DNA from: Flagellimonas eckloniae
Lineage (GTDB): Bacteria; Bacteroidota; Bacteroidia; Flavobacteriales; Flavobacteriaceae
Reading direction: 5' to 3'
Assembly: GCF_001413955.1 (NCBI RefSeq)
Contig: NZ_LCTZ01000002.1
Span: forward strand, 248,001-312,000
Length of the DNA stretch: 64,000 nt
The notes below the pieces were generated by a model. That model was not told the DNA's origin and did not search any database. It was given only the letters and a program-made list of their open reading frames with translations. The position numbers were made by a program, and so were the translations under genes. Shown piece after piece: positions 55,760-64,000 of this stretch (positions are counted from its first letter, which is position 1; each line of letters begins with the position of its first letter).

Positions 55760-58174
55760 TCATTTTTTATTTTTAACCTTAACCTCTTGAAAATCATTAA
55801 GTAGAAATGAATAAATTTCTTCAGGAACGGTACTTTGCTTAATTAAATTTCCTGCATATCTCAGATTGAGGTTGTTTCCAAGAAGGGATTTTACATCTAC
55901 TTGAACTAACTCGCCATCTTTCCACGTAATAGAAATTTCAAACCCTCCTTTACCTTTTATTCCTTCTATTTTGCCAGAAGACAGTATTGATGGAAGCGCA
56001 GGAAGAATATCTTGATAAAAATCACCATTGTCATCGCGTAAATGTGACTGCAACAACATTTCAGTAATTCCGGAAGTAGCCCCAAAGTTTCCATCTATTT
56101 GAAAAGGTGGGTGTGCGTCTAATAGGTTGTTGTATAATCCACCTTTGTTTTGGTAAATAGACCCTCCATCTTTTGATGGTGGTTTCATTAAATTTTTTAA
56201 TAATAAAAAAGAATGGTCTCCATCTAAAAGTCTTGCCCAAAAATTAATTTTCCAAGCGCGTGACCATCCGGTACCTCCGTCTCCACGATGTGAAAGGGTC
56301 ACTTTACAAGCTTCCGCCAACTCTGGAGTTGTTAATGGGTGAATTTCGTTGCCTGGATGCAAACCCCACAGATGAGAAACATGACGGTGTTCATTTTCAG
56401 GATCATCTTTGTCCTCCAACCACTCTTGTAATTGCCCATACTGGCCAATTTGATTGGGTGCTATTTTTGAACGTTTTCCTTCTAATTCCTTAACAAAATC
56501 AGCATCAACTCCTAAAACTTCTGCAGCTTCAATGGTATTTGCAAAAAGATTACGAATAATTTGATGATCCATTGTTGGAGCCATAACCAATCCTCCATTT
56601 TCAGGGCTATTGCTTGGACCACTTACCCACCAATCTGAATTTTCAGGATCAGGAACTAAGTATTCCATAAAAAACTGAGACGCTTTTTTCATAGCTGGAT
56701 ACCCTCTTTTTTCCAAATATTCTTTATCCTCAGTAAATTGATAATGCCACCATAAATGCTGACTTAACCAAGCCCCACCAACAGGCCAAATACCATGATT
56801 AGATCTATTTATAGGAGCTGCTCCCCGCCAAATATCAGTATTGTGATGCGTTACCCATCCATCCATATTATAGTGCTCTTTTGCTATCTTTTCTCCAGTT
56901 TCTGTTAAATCTTCAACCATGGCTATTAAAGGATCTACCAGTTCTGAAAGATTGGTCATTTCTGCCAACCAATAATTCATTTGGGTATTAATATTTATGG
57001 TGTACTTACTATCCCAAGAAGGATAAATTTTATCATTCCAAATACCTTGTAAATTTGCTGGCTGAGTTCCCGCTCTAGAAGAAGATATCAGCAAATATCT
57101 TCCATATTGATAAAGTAAAGACACCAAACTAGGGTCTCCATCTTGCCGAAAAGTTGCCAATCTTTTATCTGTTGGACGATTTGAAATTTCGGACTTACCA
57201 AGATCTAAGTCTACACGACTAAATAGATTTTGATAATCTTCTACATGTCTAGATTTTAGCTCAGAAAATGACTTACCTTCTATTTTTTTAAGTTGCTTTT
57301 TACACAATTCAAATGGGTTTCCATCAACATTTTTATAGTTCACAAAACTGGTTGCTGCCACTAATTTTAAGGTAGCACTATTGGCATTAGATACTTTTAT
57401 GGTTTTATCGTTTTGAACAACTTCACCACCTTTATTAATTATTTGTAATCTTGCCTCAAAAGTGAGTTTACTTTCAGGGTAAGGCGTCCCTTTACGTTCT
57501 TTATTTTTAGGATAATTATTAGCTCTCCCTTGAATTATTATTACATTTCCATCAACGGACACATTATATCTTTCATGAGGTGAATCCAATCCAGCACTAA
57601 AATTTAATGTACCGTTTTTTGATGATTCAAGTCGAATAATTATTGCTTGGTCAGGTTCAGAGGAAAAAATTTCCCGCTTAAATTTCACATCATCAACTTC
57701 ATACGAAACAAAAGAAATGGCTTCTTCCAAATCCAATTTTCTTTTAAAGTTAGTAGCATTTTCATGCCCAATAAAATCCAATAAGATATTACCAAAAGGC
57801 TGATAACACATCTGCCCTAATGGTTCGGACATATAATTTTCGTTAGCCAATTTTTCAGCCTCCTCTTGCTTACCTTTCCAAAGTAACTGTCTTAGTTCCT
57901 TTAAAATTTTATGCGCTCCTTCGTTGGCATAATCATGCGGTTGTCCTGTCCACAAGGTTTCATCATTAAACTGGATGGTCTCCTTATCAGTACCTCCATA
58001 GATCATACCTCCTAATCTGCCATTTCCAATAGGTAAAGCTTCAGTCCAGTTTTCGGCAGGCTTGTCATACCATAGAACCAATGAGGGGTTTAATTCTTTT
58101 TCTCTAGGATTGGTATCACAAGATAATTGAAAAAACACGCATAAAATCAGGATACAAATTGAGAGGTATTTCAT
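55760..58174 (-). CDS. GH95 alpha-L-fucosidase / alpha-L-galactosidase, lipoprotein
   Basis: 804 residues from the ATG at 58174; a GTG two codons upstream is less likely. Lipobox FQLSC-DTN. N-terminal beta-sandwich (~30-280: WYDKPAENWTEALPIGNGRLGG, QFNDETLWTGQP), linker, and (alpha/alpha)6 barrel with NINTQMNYWLAEM (the asparagines that assist catalysis), the glutamate region EWLEDKDDPENEHRHVSHLW, and DGNFGATSGITEMLLQSH. GH95 enzymes are inverting exo-enzymes for alpha-1,2-fucose or L-galactose. Periplasmic or surface. Separated from SusD by a 530-bp gap with a terminator, so it has its own promoter. Confidence 0.95.
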   Translation of the reverse strand: MKYLSICILILCVFFQLSCDTNPREKELNPSLVLWYDKPAENWTEALPIGNGRLGGMIYGGTDKETIQFNDETLWTGQPHDYANEGAHKILKELRQLLWKGKQEEAEKLANENYMSEPLGQMCYQPFGNILLDFIGHENATNFKRKLDLEEAISFVSYEVDDVKFKREIFSSEPDQAIIIRLESSKNGTLNFSAGLDSPHERYNVSVDGNVIIIQGRANNYPKNKERKGTPYPESKLTFEARLQIINKGGEVVQNDKTIKVSNANSATLKLVAATSFVNYKNVDGNPFELCKKQLKKIEGKSFSELKSRHVEDYQNLFSRVDLDLGKSEISNRPTDKRLATFRQDGDPSLVSLLYQYGRYLLISSSRAGTQPANLQGIWNDKIYPSWDSKYTININTQMNYWLAEMTNLSELVDPLIAMVEDLTETGEKIAKEHYNMDGWVTHHNTDIWRGAAPINRSNHGIWPVGGAWLSQHLWWHYQFTEDKEYLEKRGYPAMKKASQFFMEYLVPDPENSDWWVSGPSNSPENGGLVMAPTMDHQIIRNLFANTIEAAEVLGVDADFVKELEGKRSKIAPNQIGQYGQLQEWLEDKDDPENEHRHVSHLWGLHPGNEIHPLTTPELAEACKVTLSHRGDGGTGWSRAWKINFWARLLDGDHSFLLLKNLMKPPSKDGGSIYQNKGGLYNNLLDAHPPFQIDGNFGATSGITEMLLQSHLRDDNGDFYQDILPALPSILSSGKIEGIKGKGGFEISITWKDGELVQVDVKSLLGNNLNLRYAGNLIKQSTVPEEIYSFLLNDFQEVKVKNKK

Positions 58175-58650
58175 TGTCACAATATATCTTCACTCTTTTT
58201 TACTTAGTTTCAAAATCTCAACTGGCGTTGGTTAGCTTATTAAACTTATTTAGGGCTTGTAAAGCATTTCATATATATTCCACCTTTAGATGATGCTATA
58301 CTTTAGGGATTCCATTCCTAAATGTATGCACACACATATTACTTTTTCCAAATTGTAACTAACATATAGAATTTTTGTTTATCTGTTCATTTCTTATAAG
58401 AAGAAAAGCTGAACATTAAATTTATTTTCAATACAGCAATAAAAATATCTAGACTACTCAAAGATCTTTTGCTGGAATCGGTCAATAATTTTACTTGTCT
58501 TTATTTTATGAAAAAACAAGATCTCAATTATATCATTTTTGTGCATTAATTTTTTTCATACCAGAATAAAGAGGGTATGATTTTTTAAGACCATATACTT
58601 ATGGCTATTGATGTGCTGCTCCTATAATTGATTATGATTACTCCAAATAA
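58175..58650. promoter_or_regulatory. Region upstream of the GH95 gene
   Basis: No gene. At 58551-58573 it carries TTTTCATACCAGAATAAAG, also seen upstream of the HTCS gene. At ~58465 a minus-strand AGCAAAAGAT matches one half of the candidate operator, but the other half is absent and the distance to the ATG (~285 bp) differs. Treat both as weak. Confidence 0.35.
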
Positions 58651-58685
58651 TATAATGGGTTGTTTTACAAAAACAACCCATTATA
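58651..58685 (-). terminator. Strong hairpin after SusC-SusD of locus B
   Basis: Perfect 16-bp stem TATAATGGGTTGTTTT / AAAACAACCCATTATA with a 3-nt loop, 26 bp beyond the SusD stop. It parallels the terminator after the locus A pair. Confidence 0.8.
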
Positions 58686-58710
58686 TTTTCACCAAATAAT
58701 ATTAAGAAAT

Positions 58711-60348
58711 TTAATACCCTGGGTTTTGTTCTATTACAGCTTCGGAATTTACAATGATATCCCTATTTGGTATGGGCCATAGATTTTGGTGGTCAAAAAT
58801 TTGAAGTGACCCATAGATACCGTTATGCACTGGATTGAAATTACGAACCCGTTCTATATTAGTACCCGTCCGCATTAACGTAAGCAATCTTTCTTCTTCT
58901 ACAAACAACTCTCTTGCTCTTTCATCCAAAATGAATTCAAGATTTACATCACTACCAGTAATAAGAGGTGCCGAAGCCCTAGCCCTTAATTCATTAATAT
59001 CATCTGCGGCTGCACCAGGATTTCCATTAAGCATATATGCCTCTGCCCTCAATAAATATGTTTCTGCCAAACGCATTACATAACGATCGCGATGAGAATT
59101 GTTAGCCTGATTATCAACCACTTCCTCAGGGAAATTACCAATTGGTGTGCATTTTGCAAAAATAGCACCAGGCCATCGGCGACCAAAAGGAATATTTACA
59201 CCATCCAAGGCACCACTTTCGACCATATTTTGACCAAAATAAGGCGATGCTGGATTATCAACGACCAAATCACGAATAACATTATACTCAGAATTACGTA
59301 TATCTCCTGGAGAATCTTCCCAAATTTGATTTATTACATAATCAGATGGAGACCACCAGGCAATACCTCTACCACCATTGCCCTTAGTAGGCCCAGTAAA
59401 TAAATTTTCTCCATCATTACCTATTAATCTCCAATACTGTGCTATTGAAAATCTAGGAAGTACATCATTAATTTCACCACCTGGTGTAAGAAACTCATAT
59501 TGTGATACATAAATAGCTTCTGTATTACCTGTAGCTCTATTTTGGTTACCTCTTCGAAACAGATCCCAGTATACATCACCATCTTCAGAGCTTCTAGTAC
59601 CAAAACGGTCTTTCATTAATTCATAACCCAAATTATCTATAACCTCTGATGCTGCGTCTATCGCTTTTGGATAATCTTCTACCACTATATATGCCTCGGA
59701 TAATGCATGGTATGCTACGCCTTTGGCTATTCTTCCATCTTGCTCCACATCATCTGCTTCAGGTAATAATTGCGTTGCATCCGTAAGGTCATTAATTATT
59801 TGTTCCCATACATCTTCTGCAGAAGCCCTTACAAAGTCTCTTTTTGGACTAGTAATTTCTTCCAATACCAATGGTACACCACCGTACAAAATAACCAAAC
59901 TTCTATAAGCATAGGCTCTAAAAAATTTAGCCTCTCCTATTTTAATGTTGCGTTCAGTTTCTGAGGTATATTCAACATCATCGATTCTATTTAATATTAC
60001 ATTTGCGTTATAGACTATTTTATAAAAATTTTCCCAAAAATATTCAATTTGGCCTGCTTCAGGTACTATACTATCTCCCCACCCGTTAAGAACAGCGTTT
60101 AAATTAAGGGAATTATATCCACAGTCCGTTGTGTATTGAAAGGCAAAGGTGCTACCTTGTGTAACTTGGCCATAGCGGATATCACTAATATTTCTGTAAA
60201 GTTGTACCACAGCAATATCTATGAGTTGAGGTGTACTATAGGAATTATCGGAAGTATAGTCGCTAAAAACCTCTTCTTCCAGCCATCTTTCTTCATCACA
60301 TGCAGTTATAAACATGCATAATAATACTATATATATGATATTTTTCAT
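58711..60348 (-). CDS. susD: SusD/RagB-family glycan-binding lipoprotein (locus B)
   Basis: 545 residues. Lipobox MFITAC-DEE (Cys17). SusD-like helical core (GEAKFFRAYAYRSLVILYGGVPL) and the C-terminal signature (NELRARASAP, ILDERARELFVEEERLLTLMR). It differs strongly from the locus A protein, so it probably binds a different oligosaccharide or a different part of the same polymer. 12 bp separate it from SusC. Confidence 0.95.
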   Translation of the reverse strand: MKNIIYIVLLCMFITACDEERWLEEEVFSDYTSDNSYSTPQLIDIAVVQLYRNISDIRYGQVTQGSTFAFQYTTDCGYNSLNLNAVLNGWGDSIVPEAGQIEYFWENFYKIVYNANVILNRIDDVEYTSETERNIKIGEAKFFRAYAYRSLVILYGGVPLVLEEITSPKRDFVRASAEDVWEQIINDLTDATQLLPEADDVEQDGRIAKGVAYHALSEAYIVVEDYPKAIDAASEVIDNLGYELMKDRFGTRSSEDGDVYWDLFRRGNQNRATGNTEAIYVSQYEFLTPGGEINDVLPRFSIAQYWRLIGNDGENLFTGPTKGNGGRGIAWWSPSDYVINQIWEDSPGDIRNSEYNVIRDLVVDNPASPYFGQNMVESGALDGVNIPFGRRWPGAIFAKCTPIGNFPEEVVDNQANNSHRDRYVMRLAETYLLRAEAYMLNGNPGAAADDINELRARASAPLITGSDVNLEFILDERARELFVEEERLLTLMRTGTNIERVRNFNPVHNGIYGSLQIFDHQNLWPIPNRDIIVNSEAVIEQNPGY

Positions 60349-60359
60349 TTTAGTTTTAT

Positions 60360-63300
60360 TTAAAATTGAACATTTAGACCCATTGAATAACTTTTCAACT
60401 GCGGTATTCCAGCACTAAAGCCTCTATTGACAATGTTTTGATTGTTTTGATTGACATTGTTAATATTAACAATTTCTGGATCTTGGCCGTTCCATTTGGT
60501 CCAAGTTGCAAGATTCCTCCCTGAAACAAATAAATTTAACTTACTCAGCTTTAAAGCCTCTAGAATTTGACTAGGAAAAGAATAGGATAAAGAAACATCC
60601 TGTAAGCGAACAAAACTTCTTTGATTGTAGATATTGCCACCCAAAGCTGAGGCTGCATCCAAACGTCTGTACTTAGCGTTGGGATTTTCCGGCATCCAAT
60701 AATCCCAAGCACCACTTGGTACATTAGCACTTGCTAAAGTTCCCGAATTACCCCAATTGACTCCAGCATGTGGCGAGTCATTACCGTAATAAAAATCACT
60801 ACCTCCTTGGATTGAATTAATAAATACATACAAACTAAGGTTTTTATAGTTAACCGTATTGGCAATACCAAAACGATAATCTGGATCTCGATTACCTATT
60901 ATTTTTCTGTCATCTAAAGAAGAGATATCCCCACTATCATCAAGATCGTTTAATATGTAAGTTCCGGGTAAAAAGCCTGGCCAGATTGAACCATCGGCCT
61001 CATCTGCCAATTGCCACATACCTATTACCTCATAGTCGTAAATTACACCTTGTGGCTCTCCGATAAACAAGCTGTTTTCAATAAGATCATCCTCTATTCC
61101 ATCACCATCGACATCAGCTCCCAAAATAGATTCAATTTTATTTCTATAACGACTGAAATTTACTGAGGCTTCCCAACTCCAAGCATCAGTTTTTACTATG
61201 GTACTGGAAAGTGTAAACTCCAATCCATGGTTAGAAACTTCTGCGATGTTGGTATTTATATCATCGAACCCAGTAATAACTGGTATATCTATATTAAAAA
61301 GAATATTTTCAGTCTTATTATTATAATATTCCACATTTCCCCTGATTCTAGAATCGAATAGAGCAAAGTCTAGTCCTACATTTGTACCCGTAGTTGTTTC
61401 CCAAGTTAATTCATCGTTTGGAAGACTGATGTTTTCTTGTCCAAGGAAGGGGGAGCTTCCATCACCAAATACGTAATCTGCTTCTCTCTCCGTAACACCT
61501 AGGGTATCATAGCGCCCAACACCTCTTCTCCCAGTTTGCCCGTATGAACCTCTTACTTTAAGAAAATTCAACCAAGAACTATCTTTAAATAGGTTTTCAT
61601 TGCTTATAACCCAACCTAGTCCTACAGTAGGAAATACGGCAGTCTTGTCATTAGTACCAAAACCAGAAAAACCATCTCTTCTAATAGTTCCCGTAAAATA
61701 ATATTTGTTCTTATAATCATATAGCAACCTAGCCATAGTGTATAAACTACTTTCCACCTCCTTCTCTGACTCAATTTCATTTTGAAGTGGATCTCCTGCT
61801 TCTAAAAAATCAAATCCTAAAAGATCAACGTCATATTGATTACCAGTTGCTCTAAAAGAATTTATATTCCTTTTTTCAACGCCATATAGCAGTGTAACAT
61901 TGAAGTTATGGTCTTGATTAAACGTTTTTTTGTAGGTTAAAATATTATCCAATGTCCAGTCCCAAGATTCTGCATAATCTTTGAACCCACTACCTGTGAA
62001 GCCATTTCCAGAAGGATTAAATCGATAAGTGTTCTGAGTTCTATAGTTATTGGAGAAATTTAACCTATAAGAAAGCCCTTTTATAGGCAGCTTTACATCT
62101 GCATATAAGTTACTAAAGTAATTTTTGTCAATATTTGAATCATCTTGGGCAGTAGTTAGGAAAGGATTTAGTACAAATCCCTCTGGTTGAGGGATGATTT
62201 CTCCATTTTCGTCGCTAATTGGTGCCCAAGGTTGTAATCTAAATGGTGTGCTAAACCCAGCATCTTCACCTGAATAATCTCCTATGGATACAAAAGCCTG
62301 CGTACCGATTTTAAGCCAATCATTAATTTTAACATCGATATTGGCTCTAAAATTATATCGCGTGTATTCATCGTTTTCCAAGAAGGCTTCTTGATCGGTA
62401 ATACCACCTGATAAAAAATAACTAAAAGCCTCTGTTTTACCTCGAATACTTACATTGTGGGTATTAACAAATCCGTCTCCTGTAAACAAATCCCACCAAG
62501 GTATATCTATTCCATCGGCATAGCCTTGGGCTATTTCATTTGTTTTAAAATTACCTTGCCAAACATAATCAGGATTTACCTGAAGAAAATCTGGCCCTAA
62601 CCGACCACCTTCTGCCCAAAAAATATCTTGATAAAACTCTTCGTATTCTGCTGCCTGCATAGGAACAAAAGCGTTACCTGTTGGAGATTGAATAGAATAA
62701 CTTGCACTATACTCTATAGTTGGTTTAAGGGATGTTTCTCCTTTTTTTGTAGTAATCAATATGACCCCATTAGAGGCCTGTGAACCATAAATAGCGGCGG
62801 AACTAGCATCTTTTAATATATCTATTGATCCAATATCAGCGGGGTTTATATCTACTATGTTCCCTCTATAAATAATACCATCTAAAACAATAAGTGGTGC
62901 ATTTGCACCATTATTACTGGATAAAGTGTTTTGTCCCCTAATAGATATTACAGGGTTTTGCCCAGCCGTTTGAGTAGCGCCAACATTAAGACCAGCTACA
63001 CTACCTTGTAGTGCCTGTAAAACAGATACATTGGCAAATTCACTTACCTTTTCTAAGTTGGCACTCGATACAGCACCAGTTAAATCTTTTTTCCTTATTG
63101 TAGCTCCATACCCTATAACAATGACCTCATCTAAACTAGCGGCATCTTCATTTAAAATGATTGAAAACTGGGTTTGATTCCCTACAGCGACTTCTTTTGT
63201 TTCAAAACCTATATAAGAAATAACCAAAACGGAGCTTTCATTTAAAACAGTAATTGAAAAATTCCCATCAAAATCTGATTGAACACCATTCGTGGTACCT

Positions 63301-63770
63301 TTTTCTAGGATATTTGTTCCTGGCAAAGGAGCTCCGTTTACATCTTTTATGGTTCCCGATATTTTTAGCTGTTGTGGAACACTAACAGGCTCTGGAGTTT
63401 CAACAATAACAATCATATTATTGTTGGTAATATCCAATTCGAGATTTTTAGAAGAAAGACTTTCTTTTAACAGTTTGTTAGCCCTGACAGTTCCTTTTTT
63501 AAGATGAACTTTTGGCATATCTTTAAAAAGATTTTCTTCATAAATAAAGGTGAAATCTGTTTGTCGTCTCAATAAATCGAAGACTTCATCAACAGTTAAA
63601 ATTTTATCTTCATCGATATAAATTTTAACATTTTGAGAAAAAATATCGCTTGGAGAAAAGCTAAAAACAGTTGTGCAAAACAAGAGTAAAAAAGTTCTCA
63701 TAATTAGTTTTAACAATTTTTTCTTCGTCAAGAAAAAATTATTGGAAAAGTTGGTAACTTTAATTTTCAT
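60360..63770 (-). CDS. susC: SusC/RagA-family TonB-dependent transporter with STN signalling domain (locus B)
   Basis: 1,136 residues. The long basic leader followed by MRTFLLLFCTTVFSFSPSD is typical of STN-bearing SusC proteins, so I keep the ATG at 63770. STN/secretin domain ~47-120 (LTVDEVFDLLRRQTDFTFIY), carboxypeptidase-regulatory-like domain (~135-210), TonB-box region DEVIVIGYG, plug (SIDILKDASSAAIYGSQAS) and a barrel ending in MGLNVQF. STN domains touch a FecR-type anti-sigma factor, and a FecR end lies just upstream. It imports oligosaccharides with the following SusD. Confidence 0.96.
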   Translation of the reverse strand: MKIKVTNFSNNFFLTKKKLLKLIMRTFLLLFCTTVFSFSPSDIFSQNVKIYIDEDKILTVDEVFDLLRRQTDFTFIYEENLFKDMPKVHLKKGTVRANKLLKESLSSKNLELDITNNNMIVIVETPEPVSVPQQLKISGTIKDVNGAPLPGTNILEKGTTNGVQSDFDGNFSITVLNESSVLVISYIGFETKEVAVGNQTQFSIILNEDAASLDEVIVIGYGATIRKKDLTGAVSSANLEKVSEFANVSVLQALQGSVAGLNVGATQTAGQNPVISIRGQNTLSSNNGANAPLIVLDGIIYRGNIVDINPADIGSIDILKDASSAAIYGSQASNGVILITTKKGETSLKPTIEYSASYSIQSPTGNAFVPMQAAEYEEFYQDIFWAEGGRLGPDFLQVNPDYVWQGNFKTNEIAQGYADGIDIPWWDLFTGDGFVNTHNVSIRGKTEAFSYFLSGGITDQEAFLENDEYTRYNFRANIDVKINDWLKIGTQAFVSIGDYSGEDAGFSTPFRLQPWAPISDENGEIIPQPEGFVLNPFLTTAQDDSNIDKNYFSNLYADVKLPIKGLSYRLNFSNNYRTQNTYRFNPSGNGFTGSGFKDYAESWDWTLDNILTYKKTFNQDHNFNVTLLYGVEKRNINSFRATGNQYDVDLLGFDFLEAGDPLQNEIESEKEVESSLYTMARLLYDYKNKYYFTGTIRRDGFSGFGTNDKTAVFPTVGLGWVISNENLFKDSSWLNFLKVRGSYGQTGRRGVGRYDTLGVTEREADYVFGDGSSPFLGQENISLPNDELTWETTTGTNVGLDFALFDSRIRGNVEYYNNKTENILFNIDIPVITGFDDINTNIAEVSNHGLEFTLSSTIVKTDAWSWEASVNFSRYRNKIESILGADVDGDGIEDDLIENSLFIGEPQGVIYDYEVIGMWQLADEADGSIWPGFLPGTYILNDLDDSGDISSLDDRKIIGNRDPDYRFGIANTVNYKNLSLYVFINSIQGGSDFYYGNDSPHAGVNWGNSGTLASANVPSGAWDYWMPENPNAKYRRLDAASALGGNIYNQRSFVRLQDVSLSYSFPSQILEALKLSKLNLFVSGRNLATWTKWNGQDPEIVNINNVNQNNQNIVNRGFSAGIPQLKSYSMGLNVQF

Positions 63771-63875
63771 AAATTTGGTTGTTAATTAGTTAGACGTTGA
63801 TTTAGTTAATTAATAATACAAATGGGGGATGAAGCATGTTACTGTGGAGGTATTATCTTCAGTTCCCCTTTTTTA

Positions 63876-64000
63876 TCATTTTATGGTAATTGTTTTGTCT
63901 TTTATCTCATAGGCATTTATAAAGTTAGTGTTCTGAATAGAAGTCAATATTTCGTCAATAGTATTTCGTTTGCTCAGCACTCCGTTAAACTTAACTTTTT
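63876..64000 (-). CDS. FecR-family anti-sigma factor, C-terminal end only
   Basis: The minus strand from the window edge to a TGA at 63876 encodes about 40 residues: KVKFNGVLSKRNTIDEILTS followed by IQNTNFINAYEIKDKTITIK. This is the end of the DUF4974 domain that closes Bacteroidota FecR proteins (V-F-x-G-x-L, T-I-D-E-I-L, Y-x-I, I-x-I). It stands 105 bp before the STN-containing SusC, the usual order for sigma/FecR/SusC loci. The rest of the gene and any ECF sigma factor lie outside the window. Confidence 0.8.
   Translation of the reverse strand, partial: KVKFNGVLSKRNTIDEILTSIQNTNFINAYEIKDKTITIK

Overview
The window looks like a chromosomal segment of a marine flavobacterium (Bacteroidota, Flavobacteriaceae-like). 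The evidence is low GC, two SusC/SusD pairs, a hybrid two-component system (HTCS), five secreted enzymes with type IX secretion (T9SS) C-terminal tails, many lipoproteins with short Bacteroidota-type signal peptides, and almost no Shine-Dalgarno sequences. I found no rRNA, complete tRNA, CRISPR array or intact mobile-element gene.

Layout. 1-2.4 kb: the end of a PQQ-type beta-propeller protein and a lipoprotein (+). 2.6-8.4 kb: a block bounded by imperfect direct repeats that look like tRNA-end attachment sites. It carries an Ig-like lipoprotein (-) and a compact phosphorelay of HPt protein, LytTR response regulator and TPR hybrid kinase (+). 8.9-27.2 kb: polysaccharide utilization locus A, with a sulfatase, HTCS regulator, putative TIM-barrel glycosidase, GH29 fucosidase, SusD and SusC (all -), then divergently a second GH29 and an EF-hand/esterase protein (+). 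27.4-46.2 kb: a minus-strand array of five very large modular T9SS-secreted enzymes, with two gene remnants between them. 46.9-63.9 kb: locus B (-), reading from the right: a FecR end, SusC with STN domain, SusD, GH95, a single-domain member of the repeated catalytic family, an SGNH O-acetylesterase, a PhoD-like hydrolase, two sulfatases and a five-bladed-propeller glycosidase.

How it fits together. Two GH29s and one GH95 (L-fucose or L-galactose releasing), three formylglycine-type sulfatases, several carbohydrate esterases and ten F-type-lectin-like modules point to a sulfated, acetylated, fucose-containing polysaccharide such as fucoidan. Four paralogous catalytic domains of a family I cannot name (conserved WLD/WID and EFT motifs) are the best candidates for the endo-acting backbone hydrolases. 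This substrate assignment is inference. A 27-bp two-half motif lies about 130 bp upstream of SusC-A, the second GH29 and the largest enzyme gene, and is a candidate operator for the HTCS. Locus B appears to be controlled instead by a sigma/anti-sigma (FecR) and STN route.

The most unusual features are a 1,788-bp segment repeated with no visible difference at the 3' end of three genes with different N-terminal domains, a 1,557-residue protein fusing an unrecognised ~530-residue domain to an esterase, and remnants of further enzyme copies, all suggesting recent module shuffling.
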